The position numbers were made by a program, and so were the translations under genes. From Aplidium turbinatum (Eukaryota > Chordata > Ascidiacea > Aplousobranchia > Polyclinidae), in assembly GCA_918807975.1 (NCBI GenBank), contig OU964934.1, positions 15,190,001 to 15,254,000 on the forward strand: a DNA stretch of 64,000 nucleotides, given 5' to 3'. Positions 40,701 to 52,700 of the stretch are shown piece by piece. Below the pieces are notes generated by a model, which worked only from the letters and a program-made list of their open reading frames with translations, was not told where the DNA came from and did not search any database. Position 1 is the stretch's first letter. Every line of letters starts with the position of its first letter.

Positions 40701-43700
40701 TCCCCACCAACATTTGTCATCAACGACCTCACTTCTAACACGAATTACGTCATCACTGTTACGTCGATAACAAGTAGTGAAACCGTGATCAGCGACGAAA
40801 GTTTGCCAAAAACCGGAACAACTCGTGAGTTGTATGCTTATAGTTCGAATAGAATTTCAGTTTGTATATCATGTATTGCAGTGATTTCAATAGTTTTTCT
40901 ATTTGCGTACCATTTAGCAGTTTCATACAGTGTTCGCGTACCACTTATGTCCAGAAAATCTCAAAAAGTACAATAAAATGCAAGAAAGTTTAACGAAGAT
41001 CAGCACAGGGCTTCGACAAAAAGATTGTTAGTATTAGACTGAGTATAATTAAGCTGTTTAGCTGTTGTATATGTAGAAGACCACATAAATAAAAATTACT
41101 AGAATTACTATCGCTTGGTACGTCGCAAGTTTAGCAAACCTTTCCTAAGGTGTTGCAACAAAAAAAGTTTGAAAACTTCTGATCTATAGGTGTTGCATCA
41201 TAAATACTCAAAATCCTCTTTAAAAATAAAATTAATTATGACAAAATAATGCACATTGTGTTATCTGAAAGTTCGCACAAAGTCTATTATTCATGTTTCT
41301 CGGCAGCCGATTTGCAGCAAGAATTGACAGCGATAGACACGTGTGTCGCCCATGAGGCTGTTTTTTTTTGTTTTTTTTTATTGAAAAGTAAAAACAGTTG
41401 TACTGTATTACCAAATGTAAATACATTGAGCATGTGATTTCTAATCTTGAAAGGTCAATTATGAAAGTAAACAATACAAACGAAACAATTGGTGAATGAC
41501 ATCATATTATTAATAACAATCTGTTGCACAGTATAAGTTATACCTGAATTAAGAGATCAAATGCATGCGATAGATTTGGAAATTCATTGTAGCTATGATA
41601 TCAGTTTTATGTTTGGGGCTAGTGTTTTATCTCCACAATAACGGTCATCTAACAAGTACGTTCATACAATAGCAGCCCAAAAGATATTCTTATCATGCAT
41701 ATGCCAGAAGGCGTTGTTGTGTTCGACATTAAATCAGATGCATTGCGCAGGCAGGTAGATAACACATTACAAGTCACAATAAAAGTGTCTATGTTACTGT
41801 GCGTCCCACAACGCACATTTGTGGCCAAAAAATAAACAAATCAATAACTAAGTAGGAATATAATGTAATGCATGCAATTGCATAAACGAAGAAGAATCTG
41901 CATGTTGCCTCATTGCTCTCTTGTAGTGCAATGATGCTACATGCAGATGGCATGTGTGAATAAGTATCATTTACTATGGCGCATTTCATAAAGTTCACAA
42001 GTCAGGTGCATACACTACAAATGATAACAATTAATAGCAGAATTCTTTCGAGGACAGGGGGTTCTTGGTTGTCATGTTCGACTTATGCTACAGTGTGGGG
42101 AGTTTGTAAGGGGCGTCGGTATTACAGAGGTGTCACTTTGAAGATATTCTTTAATCTTTGTTTTAATAACCCAGAGGGTTGTTTTGGTAAATTTTTTGTT
42201 GTCCCACATATATTTATCTCCAATGTCTAATGAAATTTTCTTTTTAATTATGGTACTCTTAACTGTATTTAGGATCAGCAGAATCAGTAGGTTGTCTGCC
42301 TGTCTGCTTGGAAAATGGTTGTATAGGATTATATCAGTTGTAAGTTTAATCTTTTGTTTTGTTATTGAATGATATAACTTTTCTATTTTTGTCCAAATTG
42401 ATTTCGTGAAGGTACATTCAGTTAACAGGTGTTTTATATTGTCAACAGCCATTTTGCAAAATTTGCACTGAGTAATTTTGTTTTGGCTGCCACGCCATGA
42501 GTTAGATTGTTTGTAAAAATTGCCCCATTTACTAATGTAAAAAAAATTGGGGGCCCCCAAAACCAGGGGGCCTGAGGCCTGTGCCTCATTTGCCTCATGG
42601 TTAATTGGGCCCTGGGCTTAGTATAATGAGAACCTTATTTTCTCATTCTCCAAAGCTCAGTATCTGAGTATGGGACCTTTACTATGAGAAGTATCAGAAA
42701 ATTCGTGGGAAAAAAAATCGCGGTCGGCCGGCGCATGTTGTTGCACAATGTGTTATTTTTAGCTTGCAGACACACTGAAATGAAAATAGTATTTTCTCAC
42801 AAAGCCAGGCGATAGAAGTTAAATTGACGTCATAATTGCAAAATGAACTATTATTGCTTGGAGAGAACAATAATGAGTGATACAGTCGAGCATTCATTTA
42901 TTTTGCAGCAGTGGCCAAGTGGTTAGCGCGTTGGGCTCGCAGTCGAGAGCCTGCATGTTCGACTCCAGCCACCCGCACTTGCTGTTGTTTCTCTGGGCAA
43001 GAAACTTTACGATAATTGCCTCTAACCAGTGATCCATTTCGAGTAATGGGTAGTACCAAATATAAATCATAAGTAGAGTAGACAACCGGAAACAGACATT
43101 GCAGTCGGCTGCAGCGTGGGTCAGGTGTATGTCGGAAGGCGTACACCGATGCATAGCGCTCAAGTACACTTTCCCGCAATGCAGGATAAAGATAATAAAA
43201 CAAACAAAACAAATTTTCTTGCTAACAATTTCACCAACCGCTTTCGAGATTTTGCCGCAAATGTAAATTGTAAAGGACGTATTGCTATTCAGTTTCTTTC
43301 TGCTTGAACTCTGATGAGTGAAAAAGACTTCAGCTCACTTGCACCTAATTGACCTTCTCTGCGACGCCGAAGTCGACAGCAACATTTCACTAGTGCCTTT
43401 TTACCAGCAGCTCGATAAAACAAATTTCCAGAAATGCAAAAGATTGCAAGAAAATTGTTAAGCTTGTTTGACTCGACATATTTGTGTGAGCAGACGTTTT
43501 GGGTTATAACAGCTTGAGATCAAAACTGAACAACTACATGATATTTTACCCTGGTCTGCTATTAACTTCCACCCAGACTTAACCTAGGTATAGAAATCAA
43601 GACGTCAGTTTTATTCTTCACATTATAGTCAGGTTCACTATGTCAAAAAAAAGAGTTTCGTTTAAATTTTTTGGAGATTAGCAAACCTATACATTTTCGG

Positions 43701-46700
43701 AAAGCTTAGATCATGAGGAATCCGAAAAACGTTGATTACATTTGCAGAGATGTCTGCTTGGCCGCCATTTTGAACTTTCAAAATGGCCGCCGCAAAATAT
43801 ATATTTTGATATATCTCGGCTCCTAATAAACTTAGAAACTTTATCAAACATGCTAATTCTATGTTTTAAGGGTCAAGAAATCCATTAGAAGCATACCTAG
43901 ATACCAAGCGTTAACCACTTTGCCATTATCCGCCATATTGGTTTTCAAAATGGCCGCAGAAATTATATTTCGTTACATTACTAATTACTAGTTGAGATAT
44001 AAACTACATTCAACAATAACATGCTAGTACTAAGTTATGTTGACTAAGAAAATCATTAGAAGCAAGCCTGCACGCCACTGTCATATTTTGGACAAACATT
44101 TTCCAACAGCTGCTGTCCTGAGTCTTATTTCCAGCATTACAGTCAACGTCATTTTCGCAGTCTATCCCGCACAGGCACAAGTCGGTGGAGGTCAAGTTGT
44201 TCCTTCGACACGAACATCTCTGGGTTGAGCAGTTGGTTTTGCATTGGCATCGGTCTAGCTGAATAATGGCTTGTGGTGCAGGTAGAATCTTTGTGGTGAT
44301 AGGTGAAATCCCACTTCCATGCTGATGGTAGCCATGCCGAAGTGGATGAAGGAGCTGTTGCCACATGACAGTTAGTGTGGCACCAGACACGACTCTGAAC
44401 TCGCACGCGTTCAATGTGCTCCTCTAATGCACCAATTGTTGGAGGAAAGTTTTGATTTGCCTCCAAGTTCTTGCAAAACAGGTGCCACCTCAGTTATGGA
44501 TTGTTGTTTATGTGGACACCCTTCAGGCAGCATATCGTGCAGACAAAGCTGCCAGCATTTCTTTAACATTCGGAGATAGTGTGCTGTCCTCAGGTAAGTG
44601 TATTAGTGCACTGATTGTTTCCATTCCTGCCTTCAAGTAGCCTACTGTTGGAACCACTTGGTTTTATCCAATCCTGAGAATCTGCCAACATTATCAGCTC
44701 CACTGAAAGTATGGAATACGGGTAATGCTTTTGCCTTCTCTTGTTCTACAGCTCTCCATATTGGTGCGATCACCAGTGTACCTGATAGCATGGAAATGGA
44801 CGAGTGTTTGCAGAGTTGGTCGTAGTTTGCAACAGCAAGGACAAGAACGTCTGTGTCCAGACTGAAGAAGATTAACTGCGCACCAAGACTCCGCTGTGAT
44901 GCTGGGGGGCAGATCATCAAGGTGTCAGCTTCGTGATTGTTCACTTCAAACGTGATGTTTGAAGATTGCTTCTGGTGTGGCCTGACGCTGAAGTATCACC
45001 AGCTTTGGAGAATGCTTGTTGTATCCGATTACTTCTTCAGCAAGATACTATGTCAAATCTGCTTTCGTTTGGTCATGGGACAGGAACCTACTCAGTGGTA
45101 TATGTGCTTGGTTCTGGTGTCATCCATGATTTGGTATTAGACGGGATCTTTGTCTTTTCGTCGTCTTGCTCTAGTTATCTTCTGGACGACCACCATGCTA
45201 TTGACAATGGCAATTTTTTGACTCATGTGCGATGCCGATGGTAACAGTTCTGCATTAGCAGTGTGAACTCTCTGTCCACCCGATGCTGGTTCATGCGCAT
45301 CATGCTCTGTTCCATCAGTTTCAACCAGATGCTGCAGGCAATGGATGAGCTTTGATTTATCAGTGCATGGTAGAACTGATCCATCTGGAGCGAATAGTGC
45401 TCTCGGTGTGAGGGTGAACTCATAGTTACTGATAGCATTCTTCTGGTCAATGTCCCGGCTTGATCTGGATAGGACCATGAAGCGCCCGTAGGGATCTTTT
45501 GTTTCTTTCAGATCGACCGACTGGTCACGAACCTTGACTGTTTCCTACTTGTTTTTTGACATGTACATGGGGTTGTTCTGCTTCTTAACTGGTGCCCATA
45601 AGCTGACATCGCCATTAATGCGTTCTGCAGCATACTCTTTGTAGAGCTGTTGTCCCTGCTCATCGACGGTCAGGATCTGTTTGACATTTTCTTGTGGAAC
45701 ACATGCGTGTGTGATGAAGTTATACAACTCATCACCTTCAACTGCGAATGGATTTCCGTGACTCAGTATGGTAGCTTTTATCTTGTCAACAGCTTCATGC
45801 TCCTTCCTGACAATGGCTGGTTGTACTTCAGGGTGACTTTTTTTTGGAAGAAGTGTCTCCAAACTGCTCTTTGAACTTTTCTCAGAGGCGCGACATCTTT
45901 GGTGCAGCCAGGAAAACGTTGCCGGGCATTCGTGTTTAGGGACGGTAGATTACGGGACGCGCAACTCCGTTGTTCCGCCAACATTAGAAGGGTCAATTGC
46001 CAATTTGACATTTTTTTCACGCTTTGTTGCTCGCTTGTTTTTAACTAAAAACCTTAAATTACTTTAAAACCAACTTCATTTTTCTTATATAACCTATAAA
46101 ATGTACATTATTTTGTAATATACCGTGGCCAAAGGCGCTTGTACTTTATCCGATTTAGGGCTTATTCAGTTCTTCACCAACTTGCAAATGGAGATTGAGA
46201 TCTGCATTCCGGGACGCCTCGACAAATAATAAGATTGTTTCCTCACAGTGAACATAGTTCATCATTGACTTGAACATCGCATTAGAGGACTTTTCTGTTT
46301 TCCATGCTTTCGATTGCTGCATCACATCTTCATCTATGAGGATTCGTTCCAGATGGTCATGAGCAGTCGAGATGGATTCAAGAGTAATGTTTCTGTTATC
46401 AGATAACGATGTACATGCCTTCTGGACGTTATCTGCTGATTTTGAGCAGATAATCTTCAGATGTGGCTTCTCTGTGAAAAACTGATTCAAGGCCAGTTTT
46501 ACAAAGCTATTTAAGTGTGGATGTGTGCACGAAGAGTTCTCTTGTAGTGCGCACACTTGAGAATTTGTCTTGTGATCGCAGATCTATACACATCGGCTTC
46601 GATCCAGGCATCATCAACCCCAGAGTTCTCTATGGAAGTTCCGAGAGCTCTTAGTGCAGCCATCACAGCATGCAGCTCACCCAATCTGGAAACAATTTCT

Positions 46701-49700
46701 CTTTTCAGGTCGACCCTTGCGTCTAGCAACTATACTGCCTTTTCGTAGAGGGCCATGTCGAAGGTTATCACAGTTGAGTACCCCTGACCAACGACTAACG
46801 TCTTCTGCTGGGATAGTCTACTTGTAGAATCACAGTCAGCATAGTAGGCCACTCGTGGCAACTTCAGGTAGCAGGGGCAGTGCACCAACGTGAGTGAGTG
46901 GTTGGCAAGATGAGATGAGTGACTTGTATTCTGCCCATCCGGGAATCTTGCTCTGTTTATCATTTTCTCTTGCTCTGGACAAAGTACATGCTGTGACCCA
47001 CCCTAACTGGGTCAGTTCATTTGACTGAGCAACGCCTGTTGTGTTGGCCTCAAACCTCCGTGCTCTGTTGTCAAGTTCTGGTTTTGGCTTGGCACATGGC
47101 TTAATGTGCACATGATATGGAAGGATTGATAAGTTCTTACCTGCAGTAAGTTCGAGCTTTGGTGCGACTAGTTATCCTGGAACATTTGCTTTCTGATACA
47201 CTACAGTGATTGTTCCATTGTGTGGTGCCTTTCCAGTACGCGGACAACAAATACGAATAAATACTTTTTCATTTCATTATTTTCATTTTTTATACTTAAT
47301 TACGGACAGACACGACGTAACACTGTATATAAGTAGTAATGTAACGAAATATAATTTCTGCGGCCATTTTGAAAACCAATATGGCGGATAATTGCAAAGC
47401 ACTTAAAGCTTGGTATCTAGGTATGCTTCTAATGGATTTCTTGACCCTTAAAATATAGAATTAGCATGTTTGATAAAGTTTCTAAGTTTATTAGGAGCCG
47501 AGATATATCAAAATATATATTCTGCGGCGGCCATTTTGAAAATTCAAAATGGCGGCCATGGGGACATTTCTGCAAATGTAATCAACGTTTTTCGGATTCC
47601 TCATGGTCTAAGCTTTCCGAAAATGTATAGGTTTGCTAATCTCCAAAAAATTTGAACGAAATTACATAACGAACCTGACTATTAACACGACTGTGTTTTA
47701 CAAAGTTTCTGAATGTGTTAATTTCTGATGGAAAAGTAGATAACTTATACAGCCTTACTTATCACATCTCATGATATGCATACAACCAGTGCTGTGTTAA
47801 GGGGAGGGCCAATGGGAGCCCGGCCCCCGGGCCCACCATCTCAGGGGGCCCACAAATAACAGACATTTGCGTTTCAGTGAAGTTTTTTTTTAATTTTCTA
47901 AAGTTTACCGCGTGTACTTGTCCATTATAAAGATGATTGAGGTCTTATTATACTAAAACATCTGTTATCTGGGTGATCGGATAAATGGAAGTGGTGGATG
48001 TGAAGCAGCGGTGGCAACAAGGGCAAGATTGGGCTGGGCAAAGTTCAGGGAATGTGGGGAAATGTTGTATGGCAGAAAATTTTCACTAAGGATGAAAGGA
48101 AAAGTATATCGGAGCTGTGTGCGGCCTGCAATGCTATATGGTAGCGAGACATGGGTATTGAGAGAGAGTGAACTGGCAATCCTGAGAAGAACGGAAAGGT
48201 CAATGGTGAGAGCAATCTGTGGGGTGAAAACGAGAATTGAAAAAAGGACTGAAGAATTGTTCAAAGTTGGATATGCTAGAGATGAGAGAGACCATAGACC
48301 AACTGGCAAGGGCAAATGGAGTAAGATGGTATGGACATGTGATAAGGAGGGAGGAAGGAAATTTTCTTAGAAAGGCATTAGATCTAAAGGTGGATGGGAA
48401 GAGGAAACGCAGTCGTCCAAGAAGAACGTGGAAACAACAAGTGAAGGATGAATTTAAAAAAGTCGAACTGAAGGAGGAAGATGCAAGGGACAGGGTGAAA
48501 TGGAGAAAAGGGATTAAAACAATTGCTGCGCGGAAACAATCGGCCACCCCCACTAGTGGGGAACAAACCGACGATGGATTATGATGATGATCTCAAATTT
48601 GGGCCCTTACTACACTGAAACATCTCTAAAAACACCATTACTATCTTAAAAGAAAGTTAAAATGAGATAACGCTAGTTCCGGTAACATGATCTGCAGAAA
48701 TATATTTAACATATAACAGGTGGGATGCAATTGAATATTGAATTCAAGAAGGGCCCAGTTGCCACAAAGTGTTTTTGCACAACCGTTTTAATTATTTTGG
48801 TCATTTACTTTTGTTGTGAAACTTCGATAATGATTTTATGCTTACTGGTAAGAAGCATCAGTACCTAATAAGTTCACTCTGTGAAGATTCTGAGGAGAAA
48901 CTATTTAGAAGTTGAAGTGTAATTGATGTAGTTGGGCCGATTTCAAAATCAATGGAAATATAGATAGGGTATTTTTTATGTGTTTACCGATATCGTTGAA
49001 AAGTTTGACTGTTTTTTTAGTATAATTTACAAGACACTGAAAGAAATTGGAAACACTAATAGTGAAATGAAAAAAATACTAGAGGGCCCTTTTTGAATTC
49101 ACATACCGGTATTCAATTTTTTTTGACTGAAAGAAATCGGAAAGCACAAAAAGTAAAATGAAAAAAAAATGGAGTTGGGCCTTTTGTGAATTTACATAAG
49201 CTACCTATATATTCAATTTATTTTATGATTTATCATTTCATTTTTAACATTTACAATACCGTAATTATAAATATCCTTGACTAGTGATATCACGAGCAGA
49301 AAAAACCTTTCCGCTGCCGCACTGCACATGTCTTCCTGTACACTACATCGCAAAACATCTCGAAATGTCATACTTCCTCTGCAGTCTGCACCATAGCCGT
49401 ACGAGACCAAACCATTTTGGGGAGGCAGAAAGTAAATTTGCCCAAATCTGCACGCTTTTATAGAAATTGCCCAAATATAATATATGCGGTGGATTATAAC
49501 GGTGAAAAACTAACAGTTTTATAAATAGACTATGATCAAATAATTTCATCTTTTTTTGTTGCCCAAATCTAAACGATACACTTAAGTAAATGGGAAAAAT
49601 TAATGAATTTGTGCATTTTGGGGAAACTTTCTCACACTAATTTGGGCAGTTGCATAAACAGACTAATCAGTTTCATTAGATAATTTCATGTTTTCAGCTG

Positions 49701-52700
49701 CCCAAATCAACACGATGCATTTGTAAAAATTAATAAAATTAGCTATACCGGTATAGAAAATTTTGCGTTTTGATTTGGGCAGTTTCACAAAAGTATTAGA
49801 GACATATTTTGGTGGCTTCCCAAATTGGCATGATGCAGTTGGTTAAATGCATTTCGTACTAGCGTTTGATCACCATGCAATACAATACATAAATATGGGT
49901 GTGTTAAATGAAAATTTTTTTCGGCACATTTCCTGTGCAAATAAGAGGCTGTACTTAGTTTGATATGTATAAAAAGATATTAATTTATAGTTTTTTTTAA
50001 GTCATGCAATTTTGAAGCTTTTCATATAGCAATTTTTGCCCTAATAATTGCAAAATTTTGCCCAAATACGCGACGTTTTGAAACAACAGGGGGGGCAGCT
50101 GCCCCCCCTGCCCTCCTGGCTCGTACGGCTATGATCTGCACCATGAAGAATAAGAGTGCACTTGTGCAAGTGCACATCAAATGCAAGGAAATCTATTAAA
50201 CAAAGGCAAATTTTTGAAAAAATTTAGGGCCTATTTAGGCAATTGAGTAACTTGCACTATTTGTTATCCACCTTTTGTAGCTCATCTGAGTTGCTTTTTA
50301 TTGAATGCTGGATACTTTTAGCAGAAACTTTCTTCTGTAATTACTTTTTTCTGAATATATGCACATGAAATTTCTCTTATCTTCAAATACCTTATAGGCC
50401 TGGCATATCACATGTTGTAGGGTCTATGGTAGCCCACTGAAATTGCTTTGATCCAAAATAAAAATCATTCTTTCACAAGTGACCTGTTTAAGTGTTTATT
50501 TTTTACACTAACCAAGGCTATACCATTCCCTAAAAACTTTAATTAACTTAAATGACTGCATAAAATAATGAAAGCTTTGTCTTGGAATGAAATAATGTTA
50601 AATAAAAATAATTAAACACCTGATTCTCAAAACTCTTGACACTATTTTTGTTTACAAATTAAAATTTACAATCACAATCGTAATGTTTTTACTTTGGTTG
50701 ACTGAACAAGTAGTGTTGCCAGATAAACCATTAAAATGGTGAAAAACAATAATGTTACCAGACCAGATGACCAAATCTGAATGAAAATTAATAATTTCTT
50801 CAATTTTGGTTTTATCCTCAGATTTTATCCCGGTGCCGCGACGCAAAGTTCGAACAATCAAAATTCTGCGCGGTACGGTGGTATTACCGCGTCGTGACTA
50901 TACTTCATTGCCAGTATTTTTTTTATTAGAAATTGTCAACACTTTTGGCTTTCATTCCGAGCAAAGGTGTAGCTAAGAAATGATAGACCTGTGTTTGCGG
51001 TTACTTACACTTGTGTTGTTTTCTAAACTGGTGAGAAAGTCTATTGAAGTGAACCACATTTCCATATCAGTGCAGTGAAAGTATACACAATACTATAGGT
51101 CTGCTTGACGATAGAGGGCCCAAAATTATTCTGGCCCCGGGGCCCACAAAGGGTTTAACACAGCACTGCATACAATAAAACATGCATAATTACTTTGTTG
51201 TATGAAAATGACACTAAATAGTACAATATTGCTATGTATGCATCTTTACTCCAGACAAGATTGTCAGAGGTTGTTGGCCCTCGCCTCGCGGGCACTTTCG
51301 CAGTATCAAATTTGGCCTGCTTGGGAAAAAGTTTAAACACCTCTGAATTATAGCCCACCAGGCAAAATCTCCATTACAGGACAGAAATTATTTCCATACT
51401 TTTTGTTCAAAAATTTGTAATGATTCCCGTAAAAGTTTAGTGGGTCTTGATAATGAAAAGGATAAGCCAGACGTTAGCATTAGAAGATGGAATCTACACC
51501 CCTACTTGTTGACGATAACAGTTTCAACAGTAATACCAGTAAAGAAAATTCCGGTACTAATAGCCTAGAAGTGATAGATGAAATGCAAGCAAACGTTATA
51601 ACCTTCCCTCAATTATCGCAAACTCAAATATCAAGAAGGTTATTATTGCATAAGGTCCCAAACAACCTAAAGGACATTTTCTTGAAGATCCTTCCCAAAA
51701 GGTCGTTCGTTTTCAACAAATTAAAGTATTGTGTAACACCTTGTGCGATTTAACACAATCAAGTCTAAAACAAAGACGATATTTGTTATGTTATATTCAC
51801 CAAGCATGGACCGTGTTTACTGCCAACCTTGCTTAATTTTCAAACTTACAGAGAATTTAAAAAATGAGCCGAAAAAACCAAACTACGAAAAATTGAAGGT
51901 ATAGTGTGCAAGCCCATATATCCTTCTCATCTTGCCTTTAGAGAGTTTTCTCTACTTTTCAGGTCTCTCCAGAAATTATTCTTTATTGCTGTGGCAAGAT
52001 AGGCAAGGTTTTCTTGCATTTAACTTTAAAAAAAAATGAAGTTTAAGAAGCCTAATTCGGTGGCTAAGATCTTGGTTTAATAATCGTTTACAAATTTTAA
52101 AACTTTACATCTTTAGAAAAAAAGAATTTATTCGACCCTAAAGATCTACTAAAAGCAGCAAACCAACAAATAAGTAAAAAAAGTGTTTAAATAGGTACTC
52201 ACACTCCCACAGGCTCCAAAGTTACAATTTTAATTGCTTAGTTTTCACTTTTTTACTTTTACTGCAATGACCTTTGATGAAAAACAACAAAAAAGAAACA
52301 TTTAAAAAACGTTATCTTTCTGCTTGGTTATTTTGAATATTTTGATCATTTCTTGTCTGCTGTGTATGTGTTGTGTACTGCTGTAATGCACTGCCCTTTA
52401 ACCAGTTCTTTGTAAACCAAGTAACACTATTTTCTGAATCAAAGTAAGTGTGTCTAATTACAGTAAGTCACGGTTGACAACTTGTGGGTTGTATTCAAAA
52501 CATGTTCGTTTTGCACTTTGTTGTATTTCAGGAAATGTTTACGATCGCACGTTTTTCTATGCAGTGATTTCTCAACCAACAAACATTCAACAATCTGGAG
52601 CAAGTTCAAGTTCAACTGCAACCATCAGTTGGGTGCCTCCAGACCTTGGAGGAAAAGCTCAAGGCATCCAAAGCTATGAAGTTACTTGCAATCCAAATGA

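Larger units (their letters stand above)
43626..47681 (-). mobile_element. 4-kb DNA transposon with ~350-bp TIRs, superfamily unassigned
   Basis: The ends are TAGTCAGGTTC and its complement GAACCTGACTA, and the inverted arms run 43626-43982 and 47335-47681. TTA follows or precedes both ends, a possible 3-bp target duplication. The inside codes on the - strand for a broken protein of a type common in cnidarian and other invertebrate repeats. It is inserted in an intron of the FN3 receptor and points against the gene. Confidence 0.75.
47787..51168. mobile_element. Non-autonomous hAT element, 3.4 kb, with LINE and hAT inserted
   Basis: Ends CAGTGCTGTGTTAAGG and the complement CAGTGCTGTGTTAAACC, flanked by CATACAAC / CATACAAT (47779-47786 and 51169-51176, seven of eight identical). 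GGGCCCC runs lie just inside both ends. It holds a LINE fragment (47964-48592) and a second hAT (49392-50133). The rest is AT-rich, with repeats of GGGCCCTTTTTGAATTC type. No transposase. Confidence 0.8.

Noticed and set aside
42906-42978. Functional tRNA gene
   Set aside because: It has A- and B-boxes but is the head of a SINE with body and tail, repeated at 6318-6632; stem pairing is imperfect.
48200-48566. Antisense open frames over the LINE fragment
   Set aside because: Shadows of the LINE reverse transcriptase frame; the sense strand gives the known motif order.
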